41,091 nt of DNA. Origin: Acidilobaceae archaeon. Its GTDB lineage: Archaea; Thermoproteota; Thermoprotei_A; Sulfolobales; Acidilobaceae. Location: the NCBI GenBank assembly GCA_026985385.1, contig JALSQM010000062.1, positions 1-41,091 of the forward strand. Reading direction: 5' to 3'. This document shows positions 1 through 9,497 of the stretch, piece by piece. The stretch's first letter is position 1, and each line of letters starts with the position of its first letter. The notes below the pieces were generated by a model. The model was not told the DNA's origin. It ran no database searches and saw nothing but the letters and a program-made list of their open reading frames with translations. The position numbers and the translations under genes were made by a program.

Positions 1-290
1 AGAAGCTGGTGGAGCAGGACAGGAAGTTCGAGGCTCTAGCAAGGAAACTGCTGGAACACGATAAGAGGTTTGAAGCTATAGAGAGGAAACTATTAGAGCA
101 CGACCGGAGACTCGAGGCGATAGAGAGAAAGCTATTAGAGCACGATAAGAGGTTCGAGGTTATAGAGAAGAAGCTGCTGGAACACGACCGGAGGTTCGAG
201 GCCCTCGAGAGGAAGTTATTGGAGCATGATAGGAGGTTTGAGTCTATAGAGAGGAAGCTGCTGGAACACGATGAGAAGTTTAGGGTGGTC
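1..290 (+). repeat. In-frame tandem 42-bp (14-aa) coding repeats
   Basis: About six degenerate copies of a unit like 'aggttcgaggctatagagaggaagctgctggaacacgat'. Confidence 0.85.
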
Positions 291-722
291 GTTGAGGAGC
301 TCAGGGATATTAGGGAGGAGGTTAGGAGGATCTGGGAGACCCTATCGGAGCATAATAGGAGGATGAGCGTCGCCGAGCTGGAGCTGGGAGCGTTGGCTGA
401 GAGCTTCTACTCTAGGAGTGTATACGAGGATCTGAGGGAGGAGATACGCGGTAGGGGTGAGAGGATCCTGGCCCGGCATAGGAATTACCGCGTGGACGAC
501 AGCGAGATCGACCTCCTCATCGAGACTGATAGGACTGTCTACGTGGTAGAGGTTAAAGTGAAGCCCAAGCATGAGGATGTCGGCGCTCTACTTGCTAAGG
601 CGGATCTGGTGAGGGCTAAGCGCCCCGGTAAGAGCGTCGTGGCGGTACTCGCAGGGGCTCTGATAGGGGGTGAGGTGGAGGAGTACGCTAGGAGCAAGGG
701 GGTCAGGGTCTACGCCTACTAG
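9..722 (+). CDS. Coiled-coil repeat protein with C-terminal PD-(D/E)XK nuclease-like domain (DUF3782-like); probably 5'-truncated by window edge
   Basis: Tandem 14-aa repeats of (R/K)RFEAIERKLLEHD followed by a C-terminal core YRVDDSEIDLLI...VYVVEVKVK with D...ExK spacing. The repeat is already running at base 1, so the true start is probably upstream. Confidence 0.7.
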   Translation: MEQDRKFEALARKLLEHDKRFEAIERKLLEHDRRLEAIERKLLEHDKRFEVIEKKLLEHDRRFEALERKLLEHDRRFESIERKLLEHDEKFRVVVEELRDIREEVRRIWETLSEHNRRMSVAELELGALAESFYSRSVYEDLREEIRGRGERILARHRNYRVDDSEIDLLIETDRTVYVVEVKVKPKHEDVGALLAKADLVRAKRPGKSVVAVLAGALIGGEVEEYARSKGVRVYAY

Positions 723-1237
723 CCCAGCTCGAAGACGAGGCTCTCATAGCCGGGTATCCTCGAGCCCCTCTCCACGCGGACCTCGAGGATCCTGGAGTCG
801 CTGGATAGCCTCACCCTACCCGGCATCTCGTAGTCTAGGATCCTCGAGCCGGGTGGGAGTATCCACGTGACCGTGTAGGGGTATTCGGCCACCTCGGGCT
901 CGTAGTAGTCCTCGTATACGTTCCTCCCCCTCCTAGGCTTGTAGGGGATCCTCACCTCGAAGACAGCGGTCGACCTAGACTTCTCCCCCCTCACGTCGAT
1001 GTATACACCATCAACGACCGCCCTCACCTCCTCCCCGTTGATAAGCATCCTCTCCTCGTCGAGGAAGCCCTGCATGTTAGCCCGGAGGGTCTCCACCTCC
1101 CCCCCGTAATCACCGCTCCTGAGGAGCCTCCAGTAGAGGGCCTCCCTATCCTCGTAGTCGAACACTATAGTGTACCATATCACGCCCCTGCAGACGTGGA
1201 AGAACCCCTGACCATAGAGGGGCCTCAACGCCGACAC
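719..1237 (-). CDS. Hypothetical protein
   Basis: 172-aa ORF, convergent with the preceding gene and sharing the CTAG stop overlap; no family recognised. Confidence 0.55.
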   Translation of the reverse strand: MSALRPLYGQGFFHVCRGVIWYTIVFDYEDREALYWRLLRSGDYGGEVETLRANMQGFLDEERMLINGEEVRAVVDGVYIDVRGEKSRSTAVFEVRIPYKPRRGRNVYEDYYEPEVAEYPYTVTWILPPGSRILDYEMPGRVRLSSDSRILEVRVERGSRIPGYESLVFELG

Positions 1238-1504
1238 CCACGCCTAGGTGGCTCGGCACGCTCGTGTGACTCCATCCCCCCACGGGGGGTCGAGGGGTCC
1301 GGGGTCCTCATGGCCTCGCAGCTCCCAGTGGGGCCTCGGCTGTCCTGGCCCGCATCACCGCCTCCCGGGGGCTCAGCGCTTTTAACCATCCTCACAGGCT
1401 CCTCCCGTCAATCCCGCGGTGTGCTCTGGGTGTGCGCGCACTAAAATGAATCCCCGGGGAGGGGCTTAGCGTGGCGGAGCCTCTTCCCGAGGCGTGGGTG
1501 GTGT

Positions 1505-2431
1505 GTGGTGTTCGAGGTCCCCGTCTGGGCTAGCGTGGGGCTCGGCCGCGCGGTGCTGCCCGGGGGATCCCTCGAGGCCGTTGCCTTCCTGGGGGGCCGC
1601 GTGTACCCTCTGAGCCTGGCCGGGTATGATAGGGTTGTTGACGTGCTGAGGGAGGTTGACCCCGGGGAGTTCGAGGCCCTCGCTGTGAGGGCTTCGAGGC
1701 TCCATAGGGGGTACCCGGTCGGCTCCGTTTACCTGGCGGCGCCCCTAGAGGGTGGGGGGAAGCTGCTGGGCCTAGGCCTGAACTATGCTGGCCACGCGAG
1801 GGAGACGGGCAGAGGCCCCCCGCCTAGGCCCGAGGTCTTCGCCCTCACGTGGAACAGCGTTGTAGGCCCCCTGGACCCGATAATAGTTGCCTCGGAGGAC
1901 CTGAGGGTCGACGTCGAGGTCGAGCTGGCCGTGATCGTAGGGCCCGGGGGCAGGGGCCTCACGCCCGGGGAGGCATTAGAGGCCGTGTGGGGCTACACAG
2001 TGGCCGACGACGTTAGCGCGCGGTACGAGCAGTTCGAGATCGGGGTTAGCCAGTTCTGGAGGGCCAAGTCGTGGGACACCTTCACCCCCCTGGGCCCCCT
2101 CATAGTCCCCCGACCCAGGCTGGATCCCTCCCGGGGCCTGAGGCTTAGGAGTAGCATCAACGGCAACACGCTCCAGGACTCCACGACCGCCGACATGATA
2201 CACGGGGTGGCCGAGGTGGTCTCCTACATATCCGAGGCGGCGACCCTAAGGGCGGGCGACGCCATACTAACAGGCACCCCGGAGGGCGTGGGCCACGCTA
2301 GGAGGCCGCCGGTGTACCTGAAGCCCGGTGACACAGTTGAAGCCTGCATAGAGTCGATAGGGTGCCTACGCAACACAGTCGTGCTCGACCCCGCAATCAA
2401 GCCATCCACACTCACAACCCCCAGCCCCTAG
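1505..2431 (+). CDS. Fumarylacetoacetate hydrolase family protein
   Basis: GLGLNYAGHARETG, DVEVELAVIVG, WGYTVADDVSAR, FWRAKSWDTFTPLGP, ILTGTPEGVGHARRPPVYLKPGDTVE are FAH-fold motifs. GTG start. Confidence 0.9.
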   Translation: MVFEVPVWASVGLGRAVLPGGSLEAVAFLGGRVYPLSLAGYDRVVDVLREVDPGEFEALAVRASRLHRGYPVGSVYLAAPLEGGGKLLGLGLNYAGHARETGRGPPPRPEVFALTWNSVVGPLDPIIVASEDLRVDVEVELAVIVGPGGRGLTPGEALEAVWGYTVADDVSARYEQFEIGVSQFWRAKSWDTFTPLGPLIVPRPRLDPSRGLRLRSSINGNTLQDSTTADMIHGVAEVVSYISEAATLRAGDAILTGTPEGVGHARRPPVYLKPGDTVEACIESIGCLRNTVVLDPAIKPSTLTTPSP

Positions 2432-2536
2432 GGGGCCTCGTCACGCGGCAGCGCCCGCCGGTGTGACCCCGAGAGTACCCGGCCGCGCAGGGCTAGGCTG
2501 CAGCGCCACCAATAGCCCCCAGGGGGTGATGGGGGG

Positions 2537-2788
2537 TTGGCCGTCTCAGATCTCAGCATGGCCCTCCACCAGCTCTCGAGGGCGCTTAGCATACACCCGC
2601 ACGTCGACGTGGGCTACGTGGCCGCTATGGCTGGGCTTGTGCTGCTGCTAACATTCGCGGGCATTGGAACGGCTCTAGCGCTGGTCAGGCTCGCTAGGAG
2701 GGTTTGGAACGCCACCCCGCGTGGGCTGCTGACCGCGCTGCTCGTGGGCGCCTGGGTGCTTATACTGATAGGAATCCTGGTGCCCTAG
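2537..2788 (+). CDS. Small membrane protein, two predicted TM segments
   Basis: Hydrophobic stretches VGYVAAMAGLVLLLTFAGIGTALALV and LLTALLVGAWVLILIGILV; TTG start, with ATG at 2558 as alternative. Confidence 0.5.
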   Translation: MAVSDLSMALHQLSRALSIHPHVDVGYVAAMAGLVLLLTFAGIGTALALVRLARRVWNATPRGLLTALLVGAWVLILIGILVP

Positions 2789-3447
2789 CGCTGAGCGGCC
2801 TCAGCCTCGGCCCTCCGCTCGAAGAGTCTCTTGAGCATCTTCAGCCTTATGAAGTCCTCCCTCATCCTCTCCTCCAGGACTCCCCTGATGAACTTTATGG
2901 CGGCGTCGTAGCTTGGCAGTATCACGTAGTCTAGGGCGTTTATCAGCCTCTGCGTCTCCCTCAGCTCGTCGAGGAGGAGCCTTATCATCTCATCATACTC
3001 TAACAGCTTGAGGAGCTTGGGAAGAAGGTCACGGGCCCTCCGGTAGGCCCTCGCCAGCCTGGGGTGAACATCGCCTGGCAGCGCGGGGCTGGCGATGCTG
3101 GACTCGTCCAGGTTGAAGGTGGGGGTCTTCACGGCGAAGAGGATCCTCCTACCCACGCTTACATCCAGGCTCTCGGGGGCCGCCTCGGCGTAGGACTTAA
3201 CCCTCTCCAACCCCTCAGCGGAGGCCCCCACGTAGTAGTCGGTGAAGACGTCCCCGATGGTCTTGAAGACCTCCTCCTGGTACCTGTTATACTCCTCGGC
3301 AGCACTCTTAATGTAGTGGAGGAGGACCTCCCTCTTCTCCTCCATCACAGTCCTAATCCTCTTAATCATAGCGTACTCGCGGCGCAGCCTGATCAAGTTA
3401 ATCTTAGTCGGCAGAACCTTCCTGGGGTCTACAGCCAATAACGCCAC
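2785..3447 (-). CDS. atpD: A/V-type ATP synthase subunit D
   Basis: VLPTKINLIRLRREYAMIKRIRTVMEEKREVL at the N-terminus and TQRLINALDYVILPSYDAAIKFI near the C-terminus are characteristic of subunit D. Confidence 0.93.
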   Translation of the reverse strand: MALLAVDPRKVLPTKINLIRLRREYAMIKRIRTVMEEKREVLLHYIKSAAEEYNRYQEEVFKTIGDVFTDYYVGASAEGLERVKSYAEAAPESLDVSVGRRILFAVKTPTFNLDESSIASPALPGDVHPRLARAYRRARDLLPKLLKLLEYDEMIRLLLDELRETQRLINALDYVILPSYDAAIKFIRGVLEERMREDFIRLKMLKRLFERRAEAEAAQR

Positions 3448-3598
3448 CCGGCCTCGCTGAGAGCAGCACAGCTATTTTAAGCCGAGCCCACGGGAAGGGG
3501 GTCTTAAAGAGGCTTTAACTGATTACTGAGAGGCGCTGGCTGTGAAGGGCTAAATATCCCGCTATCCTTGGGGGGCCGAGAAGAGGGGTGGTAAGTAG

Positions 3599-4696
3599 GT
3601 GGGAGAGTGGAGGTTAAAGCCTGAAGATGTCGATGACATCGCAGTTGGAGCAGCGGTACTCGGCGCTGGCGGGGGTGGGGATCCATATCTAGGCAAGTTA
3701 ATGGCTCGGAGAGTTTTGGAGAGGGGAGCCGAGATCGTGCTCGTTGACCCGGATGATGTAGATGACGAGTCCTTTATCGTGGCCCCAGCCTTCATGGGAG
3801 CCCCGGTTACTATGTTTGAGAAATTGCCGAGTGGAGCAGAGTCCGTTAAGGTCATCAAAATACTGGAAGGCTTCATGAACAAGAGCTTCGATTATCTGAC
3901 ACCCATAGAGGCTGGAGGGCTAAACTCTACTATCCCTCTCTATGTAGGCGGGGTTACAGGTAGAACCCTCATAGACGGTGATGGCATGGGCAGGGCATTC
4001 CCGGAGCTTCAAATGGTCACTTTTCACCTCTATGGAGTTAAGGCTACCCCCATGGCTCTAGCAGATGAGAAGGGTAATGGAGTCATACTGGATACCATCG
4101 ACAACTATTGGGCCGAGAGGATAGCCCGAATGGTCACGGTTAGGATGGGCGGCTGGGCCTCTATAGCGATCTACCCTATGGAGGGGCGCATATACAAGAA
4201 GGCAGTCATACCTAAAACTATATCGAAGGCAGCTGAAATAGGCAGGGAGCTAAGAGACGCCAAGAATAGTGGCCGTGACCCCGTAGATGCTCTGCTCGAG
4301 GCTGCCGGGGGCTTCAAGCTCTTCGAGGGGAAGATAGTCGATGTAAGTAGATGGACCGAGGCAGGCTTCGCTAAAGGCCGGGTCGAGATAGAGGGGCTAG
4401 GTGACTATAAAGGTCGGAGAATGATTGTTGACTTCCAGAACGAGAACCTAGTCGCCAGAATCGACGGTGAGGTAGTAGCGTCGGTTCCAGATATAATATC
4501 CATTCTCGACATGGAAACTGGCGAACCCATAACCACGGAGAGGCTCAGGTATGGCTTTAGGGTAGTCGTAGCGGGCATACCGTGCGACCCAAAGTGGAGA
4601 ACCCCCCACGCCTTAGAGGTGGTTGGCCCCCGCTACTTCGGCTATAACGTCAATTATGTGCCGATAGAGGAGAGGATCAAAGTCTTAGCATATTAG
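3599..4696 (+). CDS. DUF917 (S-methyl-thiohydantoin desulfurase-like) family protein
   Basis: DVDDIAVGAAVLGAGGGGDPYLGKLMA...VAPAFMGAPVTMFEKLPSG...GGLNSTIPLYVG matches the DUF917 N-terminal pattern; 2 bp before the HyuA-like gene. Confidence 0.85.
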   Translation: MGEWRLKPEDVDDIAVGAAVLGAGGGGDPYLGKLMARRVLERGAEIVLVDPDDVDDESFIVAPAFMGAPVTMFEKLPSGAESVKVIKILEGFMNKSFDYLTPIEAGGLNSTIPLYVGGVTGRTLIDGDGMGRAFPELQMVTFHLYGVKATPMALADEKGNGVILDTIDNYWAERIARMVTVRMGGWASIAIYPMEGRIYKKAVIPKTISKAAEIGRELRDAKNSGRDPVDALLEAAGGFKLFEGKIVDVSRWTEAGFAKGRVEIEGLGDYKGRRMIVDFQNENLVARIDGEVVASVPDIISILDMETGEPITTERLRYGFRVVVAGIPCDPKWRTPHALEVVGPRYFGYNVNYVPIEERIKVLAY

Positions 4697-4698
4697 AG

Positions 4699-6282
4699 GT
4701 GGTATTAATGGCGGGTTACAGGGTAGGAATAGACGTCGGAAGCACGAATACTGACGCCGTAATCGTTGACAGGAAGGGGGGACTAGTCTACGCAGTGAAA
4801 ACCCCTACAACAAGTGATGTGACAAGCGGGCTCCTAAAGGCGCTAAAGCAGGTGGTTGAGGGCTCTGGCGTTCCGCCCGAAGAGATAGTTTCGGTGAACT
4901 TCGGTACGACACATGGGCTCAACGCTATAGTCCAAAGGCAGGGGCTCCTCAGGGTAGGCGTGATACGGATAGGCCTCCCAGCGACACGCATAGTCGAACC
5001 CATGGCCGACTGGCCAGCCGATCTGCGCGAGGCCGTTGGGGGCCTAGTAGCGATGGTTAGAGGAGGCTTCGAGTATAACGGTGAGGAGATAGCCCCCCTT
5101 GACGAGGATGCCGTGAGAAGGGCTGCAGAGCAGTTTAAAACCATGGGGGCAGAAGCCGTCGCTATAACCTCGGTCTTCTCACCTGTGAGGCCCGACCACG
5201 AACTCCGGGCCGCCGAGATAGTATCCGATGTAATGGGCGAGGTACCCATATCACTCTCTCACACGATAGGCAGTATAGGCCTCCTCGAGAGGGAGAACGC
5301 CACAATACTTAACGCAGCTATCATAGGGGTTATGAGGAGGGTTATTGAGGCCGTCCGCGGCACCATGGAGGAGTTGGGGTTAGAGCACGCAAAACTCTAT
5401 GTCGCCCAAAACGATGGGACAGTAATAGCCGCCGAGTATGCTGAAAAGTACCCCATACTAACGGTCGTCGCAGCGGTGTCAAACAGCATCAGAGGGGCCT
5501 ACGTGCTGACGGGGTTAAAGGATGCAATTGTAGTCGACATGGGTGGCACTACGACAAACGTGGGGGTTTTAGAGCACGGCTTTCCTAGGGAGTCTTCCTT
5601 AGCAGCAGAAATAGGTGGAGTACGCACCAGCTTCATGATGCCCGACTTCGTAGCCATAGGAGTTGCTGGAGGTAGCGTAGTTAAGGTACGCGGTGAAGAG
5701 GTAATAGTAGGTCCCGAGAGCGTTGGCTACGAGTTAGTTACAAAGGGGATCGCATGGGGCGGTAACGTAATGACGGCCACAGACATAGCATTAGCCCTCG
5801 ATAGGATGAGCATTGACGACCCCAGATGCGACCCTGAGAGGCCTAAAAGACTAATCCCTAGAGATATAGCGGAAAAGGCGTACAGTTACATCGTATCACG
5901 AGTCGAGGAGGCAATCGATAAAATCAAAACGAAGCCTGACCCCATGCCCGTCGTGCTTGTGGGTGGCGGAAGCGATATGCTACCGAGGAAGCTAGCGGGC
6001 GCCTCCGAAGTCATAAGACCGGAGGGCGCCCAGTCGGCTAATGCGATAGGAGCCGCAACAGCAATGATAGGTGCTACGATAGAGAAGACCTTCAACTATG
6101 AATACACCCCCCGCCCAAGGGCCCTCGAAGAAGCGAAGAGGGAGGCTATGAATAGGGCTATAGAGGCTGGCGCCGATCCCTCTACACTCGAGGTAGCCCT
6201 AGTAGAGGAGATAGCCATACCCTACCTACCCGGTAATATAGTCAAGGTAAGAGTGAAGGTCGCCGGCCAAGCACGCCTATGA
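4699..6282 (+). CDS. Hydantoinase/oxoprolinase (HyuA-like) family protein
   Basis: YRVGIDVGSTNTDAVIVD, SVNFGTTHGLNAIVQR, AIVVDMGGTTTNVGVLEHG, VVLVGGGSDMLPRKL are actin-like ATPase motifs of the HyuA family; short (527 aa) form. Confidence 0.88.
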   Translation: MVLMAGYRVGIDVGSTNTDAVIVDRKGGLVYAVKTPTTSDVTSGLLKALKQVVEGSGVPPEEIVSVNFGTTHGLNAIVQRQGLLRVGVIRIGLPATRIVEPMADWPADLREAVGGLVAMVRGGFEYNGEEIAPLDEDAVRRAAEQFKTMGAEAVAITSVFSPVRPDHELRAAEIVSDVMGEVPISLSHTIGSIGLLERENATILNAAIIGVMRRVIEAVRGTMEELGLEHAKLYVAQNDGTVIAAEYAEKYPILTVVAAVSNSIRGAYVLTGLKDAIVVDMGGTTTNVGVLEHGFPRESSLAAEIGGVRTSFMMPDFVAIGVAGGSVVKVRGEEVIVGPESVGYELVTKGIAWGGNVMTATDIALALDRMSIDDPRCDPERPKRLIPRDIAEKAYSYIVSRVEEAIDKIKTKPDPMPVVLVGGGSDMLPRKLAGASEVIRPEGAQSANAIGAATAMIGATIEKTFNYEYTPRPRALEEAKREAMNRAIEAGADPSTLEVALVEEIAIPYLPGNIVKVRVKVAGQARL

Positions 6283-6464
6283 AAGGCGCCTCTCCATCCT
6301 TCATTAGGCGGGTTAGAGAATTATCTCCAAGTTATCCTCAGTACTCCCTACCTCTCCCACTGTTGTCAAGGTAACACCATCGCCATAGCTCTGAAGCTGT
6401 TCTCGCAGTCCTCTAGAGGTTAGAGCCTACGGCTAGATTTACATAGATTGATATGCACGAATAA

Positions 6465-6485
6465 ATCGCTTCTATAAAAAGATTC
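6465..6485 (+). promoter_or_regulatory. Candidate archaeal TATA box for the NCS1 gene
   Basis: 'cgcttctataaaaagattcg', about 40-50 bp upstream of the TTG at 6522. Confidence 0.5.
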
Positions 6486-6521
6486 GATAATTAGGGGTAC
6501 TGGCATTCTAGGGGTTAATAA

Positions 6522-7931
6522 TTGAAGCCGCCTATCCTGGGGGCAGCCCCCCAGGCGATTAGCGTGAGCAGGCAGGAGGCCTCCGCTGGAGTAGACGTCT
6601 ACGGCGACTATGCGACTCTACCTGTGCCGAAGAGCGAACTTAGATCAACGCTTAACATCTTCATGGTATACATGGGAGTACTAGCGGTCATAGCTGCAAT
6701 CTTCGCTGGCTCCGGTTTAGCGCAAATGTATGATCCGCTCACAACAATAAAGGTTAGCCTCGCCGGTAACGCTCTATTAGCCCTCTTCGGGGGGTTGATA
6801 GCCTACATAGGAGGCTCTACAAGGGCTAATACTTACATGCTACTCAGATACCCCCTAGGAAGACTCGGCGCCGCTATAGGTAGTTTGATAGTTTCAGGCA
6901 TACCCCTCATAATATGGTTCGCCGTTGAGACATGGCTCTTTGGTATGACCGTAAATGTGATATATCCACACCACGCTCTAACGAGCATTGCAGCGGCTTC
7001 CCTTTGGGGAGGCCTATTAATGATGTTAACCGCCTATTATGGCTTTAGAGCCATAGCTGTTCTGAGTTATATAACCGTTCCCTTCTGGTACGTACTTGTA
7101 ACGATAGGATTCTTCGCGGCGATAGACCTCCACGGAGGATTCAACGCCCTTTGGAAAGCGAAGCCCCCTCATCCGGCGGCGCTAAGCCTCGGAATAACCT
7201 ACGTCTTCGGAGTTTATGCGGCGGGATCGGTCATAACCTCCGATGTGGCAAGGTACGGAGAGAGGAAGTGGTCAGGAGCCGCGGCCTGGTCGGCACACGT
7301 CCTAATCTTCATGACTCTATTACTCTTCGCCGGAGCGGCCATGACTATACTCACCAAGAGTCCAAACGTGATAGTAGCTATAGCTCAGATAGGGATGGGC
7401 GTCGGAGCCCTACTACTAGCGATCTTAGGTCAGTGGACTACTAACGATAACAACCTCTGGAGCGCCTCTCTCGCGTGGATAAACGTTACGGGTAGACTAA
7501 CAAAGAGGCAGTGGGTTCTCATAACAGGCGTGATTGGGACGCTAATAGCAGCACTCTGGGGAGGCTACTATGGGATGAGCATGGAGCCCTTCATAAAGTT
7601 TGGCGTAGAACTCGGGAACTTCATACCACCCGTAGGCGCGGTACTCATAGCTGATTACTATATAGTAAGTCGAATACTTGGCAGGAGATACACCTTCGGC
7701 CCTGGAACCCGCTACAGCATTGCAAATGTGCCCGGATTACTCGCAGTATTCCTAGGCGGCGCGGCTGGCTGGCTCGCAACTCATAAGGGACTCCATCTAC
7801 CGACGGGGGTAGGGACCATCGACTCCATAATAGTTGCGTTCCTACTCTACCTAGCCTTGGCCCTCACATTGGGTAGAGCCGGCGTGCGCTTCGAAATAGG
7901 CGAGTGGGTAGAGAGGCCCACAGGCTTCTAG
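6522..7931 (+). CDS. NCS1-family (cytosine/purine/hydantoin) permease
   Basis: Polytopic protein with SLAGNALLALFGGLIAYIGGSTRANTYMLLRYPLGRLGA, YAAGSVITSDVARYG, QWTTNDNNLWSASLAW, PPVGAVLIADYYIVSR, typical of NCS1/CodB-like permeases. Confidence 0.88.
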   Translation: MKPPILGAAPQAISVSRQEASAGVDVYGDYATLPVPKSELRSTLNIFMVYMGVLAVIAAIFAGSGLAQMYDPLTTIKVSLAGNALLALFGGLIAYIGGSTRANTYMLLRYPLGRLGAAIGSLIVSGIPLIIWFAVETWLFGMTVNVIYPHHALTSIAAASLWGGLLMMLTAYYGFRAIAVLSYITVPFWYVLVTIGFFAAIDLHGGFNALWKAKPPHPAALSLGITYVFGVYAAGSVITSDVARYGERKWSGAAAWSAHVLIFMTLLLFAGAAMTILTKSPNVIVAIAQIGMGVGALLLAILGQWTTNDNNLWSASLAWINVTGRLTKRQWVLITGVIGTLIAALWGGYYGMSMEPFIKFGVELGNFIPPVGAVLIADYYIVSRILGRRYTFGPGTRYSIANVPGLLAVFLGGAAGWLATHKGLHLPTGVGTIDSIIVAFLLYLALALTLGRAGVRFEIGEWVERPTGF

Positions 7932-7934
7932 GAG

Positions 7935-8348
7935 GTGCGAGAGATGTCTGAGCAGGAGTCTCTAAAGAGGCTCGCTCTCATCTCGATAGCGGTCATGTTA
8001 ATACTGGGAGTAGCCTCAATGGCTGTCGGAGCCACGCTAGAGAACTACAGAGCGCGCTACCTCCTCATGCTACTAGGCGGCATAGTAGTCGTAGACTCTG
8101 CAGTATATCTCCCCATAGTATATGCAAGGAGAGAAGATCCTAGAAGAATAGCCGTACCCGCTCTTCAGAGCTTATGGATATCGACGTCGATGGGCTTAGG
8201 CTACCTTGTTACAGCTCCAGCACCCTACTTCCAACTCTCAAAAGCCCTGGAGGCGTTCATGGCGGTAGTAGGAGCCATAATGCTAGTATACGGCCTCTAC
8301 TCCCTACTGGTCATAAGTAGGAGAAGCGGGGTACCCCTAGCAGTTTAA
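7935..8348 (+). CDS. Small four-TM membrane protein, translationally adjacent to the permease
   Basis: Four hydrophobic segments; starts 3 bp after the permease stop. Confidence 0.6.
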   Translation: MREMSEQESLKRLALISIAVMLILGVASMAVGATLENYRARYLLMLLGGIVVVDSAVYLPIVYARREDPRRIAVPALQSLWISTSMGLGYLVTAPAPYFQLSKALEAFMAVVGAIMLVYGLYSLLVISRRSGVPLAV

Positions 8349-8360
8349 GCCCTCTGCCCT

Positions 8361-8392
8361 ATAAATTTATTTCTTTAATTTTTCTTTTTTAA
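8361..8392 (+). terminator. T-rich archaeal-type terminator
   Basis: 'ataaatttatttctttaatttttcttttttaatg' directly after the last ORF of the cluster. Confidence 0.5.
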
Positions 8393-8604
8393 TGCCGCCC
8401 TCAATACTCTCCACTCAAGCTTGAACCTTAAGATGATACACTTAGATTCCTCTAAGGCTTGCTCTCTACCTCACATAGGCAATGCTCCTCGAGTCCCCGT
8501 CCACGCCGTAGAACACTATCAATCACAATCAACTCTATAAGGGCCCCTCGACCCCTTGTCTGAGAGGCCCCGCTTTAGGAGCCCGCCCGACCCCCTGGAG
8601 CCCG

Positions 8605-9099
8605 GTGTCAGCCGGGGCTGGATGGGGGTGGGTGTCAGGGGCGGGGCACACCGCCTTGGGTGAGCGCCTGGTTGAGGGTACCATCATAGTTATTGACCTC
8701 GACAGGTTCGAGGAGGAGGTTAGGAGGAGGGGCTGGAGCGAGTGGAGGCCCAACGAGGCCACGGGCCTCCTAAGCAGCCTCGTCGAGTGGCTGGCCCGCA
8801 AGTGGATGGGTGTTGTGGTGTATGGGCTCGACTGGGATAGGGGCACTGAGGAGGCCGTCATAGAGATACCCCTAGTCGAGCCCTGGGAGGTTGAGGGGGA
8901 CCTCAGGAGGATCCTGGAGGCCCTGAGGAGGGAGGCCGGCGTCACGGCGACGGCCGTGGCGCTCAGGGGCCCCGTGCTGGCTAGGCCTGCTAGGAGTAGG
9001 AGGGAGGCCTACCAGGGGACACCCGCGAGGAGGGAGGCCTGGAGGATCCTGAGGGAGGCTAAGAGGAGGGGTGGGGGGCGCCTCATAGTTGTGGGCTAG
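8605..9099 (+). CDS. Hypothetical protein, possibly a degenerate nucleotidyl-cyclase-like fold
   Basis: GTIIVIDLDRFEEEVRRRGW...LVEWLARKWMGVVVYGLDW has a GGDEF-like first strand/helix pattern; fold is inference only. Start may be the GTG near 8659-8664. Confidence 0.5.
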   Translation: MSAGAGWGWVSGAGHTALGERLVEGTIIVIDLDRFEEEVRRRGWSEWRPNEATGLLSSLVEWLARKWMGVVVYGLDWDRGTEEAVIEIPLVEPWEVEGDLRRILEALRREAGVTATAVALRGPVLARPARSRREAYQGTPARREAWRILREAKRRGGGRLIVVG

Positions 9100-9386
9100 A
9101 GCTCTATGGCGGGCTTCGGCTTCCTCTCCTCCCTGCTCCTGATCTTGATTATACCGTAGTGTATGGCGCAGTTGATGCAGTAGCACTTCGTGACCGGGTA
9201 CCTCATTATTATGGCCCCCTTCTTCTCGAGCTCCCTAGCCAGCTGCGGGTCAACGGGGCTATACATCCTCGTGACACATATGGCCTTATCCTCCGGGACT
9301 AGCTTGCCGCAGTTGTCGCATTGGATGAGGCGAGTCCTACCCTTGGCGCCCTTGTGCCTACCCCTATTCTGCCTCTTCTTCGGCAT
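9096..9386 (-). CDS. rps26e: Ribosomal protein S26e
   Basis: MPKKRQNRGRHKGAKGRTRLIQCDNCGKLVPEDKAICVTRM...CINCAIHYGIIKIRSREERK is characteristic of eS26. Confidence 0.95.
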   Translation of the reverse strand: MPKKRQNRGRHKGAKGRTRLIQCDNCGKLVPEDKAICVTRMYSPVDPQLARELEKKGAIIMRYPVTKCYCINCAIHYGIIKIRSREERKPKPAIEL

Positions 9387-9497
9387 ACCCTATTCACACC
9401 CTCTAAGACTAGCTGGGCCCGTGAGGGTATAAATCCTTGGGAGGAGGCGGGCCCGCGGAGTACGTGGCTGAGGGCCGCTAGTGGAGGTGCACGCTAA

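Noticed and set aside
1-290. Possible CRISPR-like array
   Set aside because: The 42-bp units are contiguous, in frame and lack unique spacers; they are protein-coding repeats. No CRISPR array was seen elsewhere.
2224-2415. Small antisense ORFs inside the FAH-family gene
   Set aside because: No start context, no recognisable family; overlap a well supported gene.
6410-6419. CCTCTAGAGG palindrome in the 6283-6521 gap
   Set aside because: Ten bases is short and no partner motif or position relative to a promoter supports regulation.
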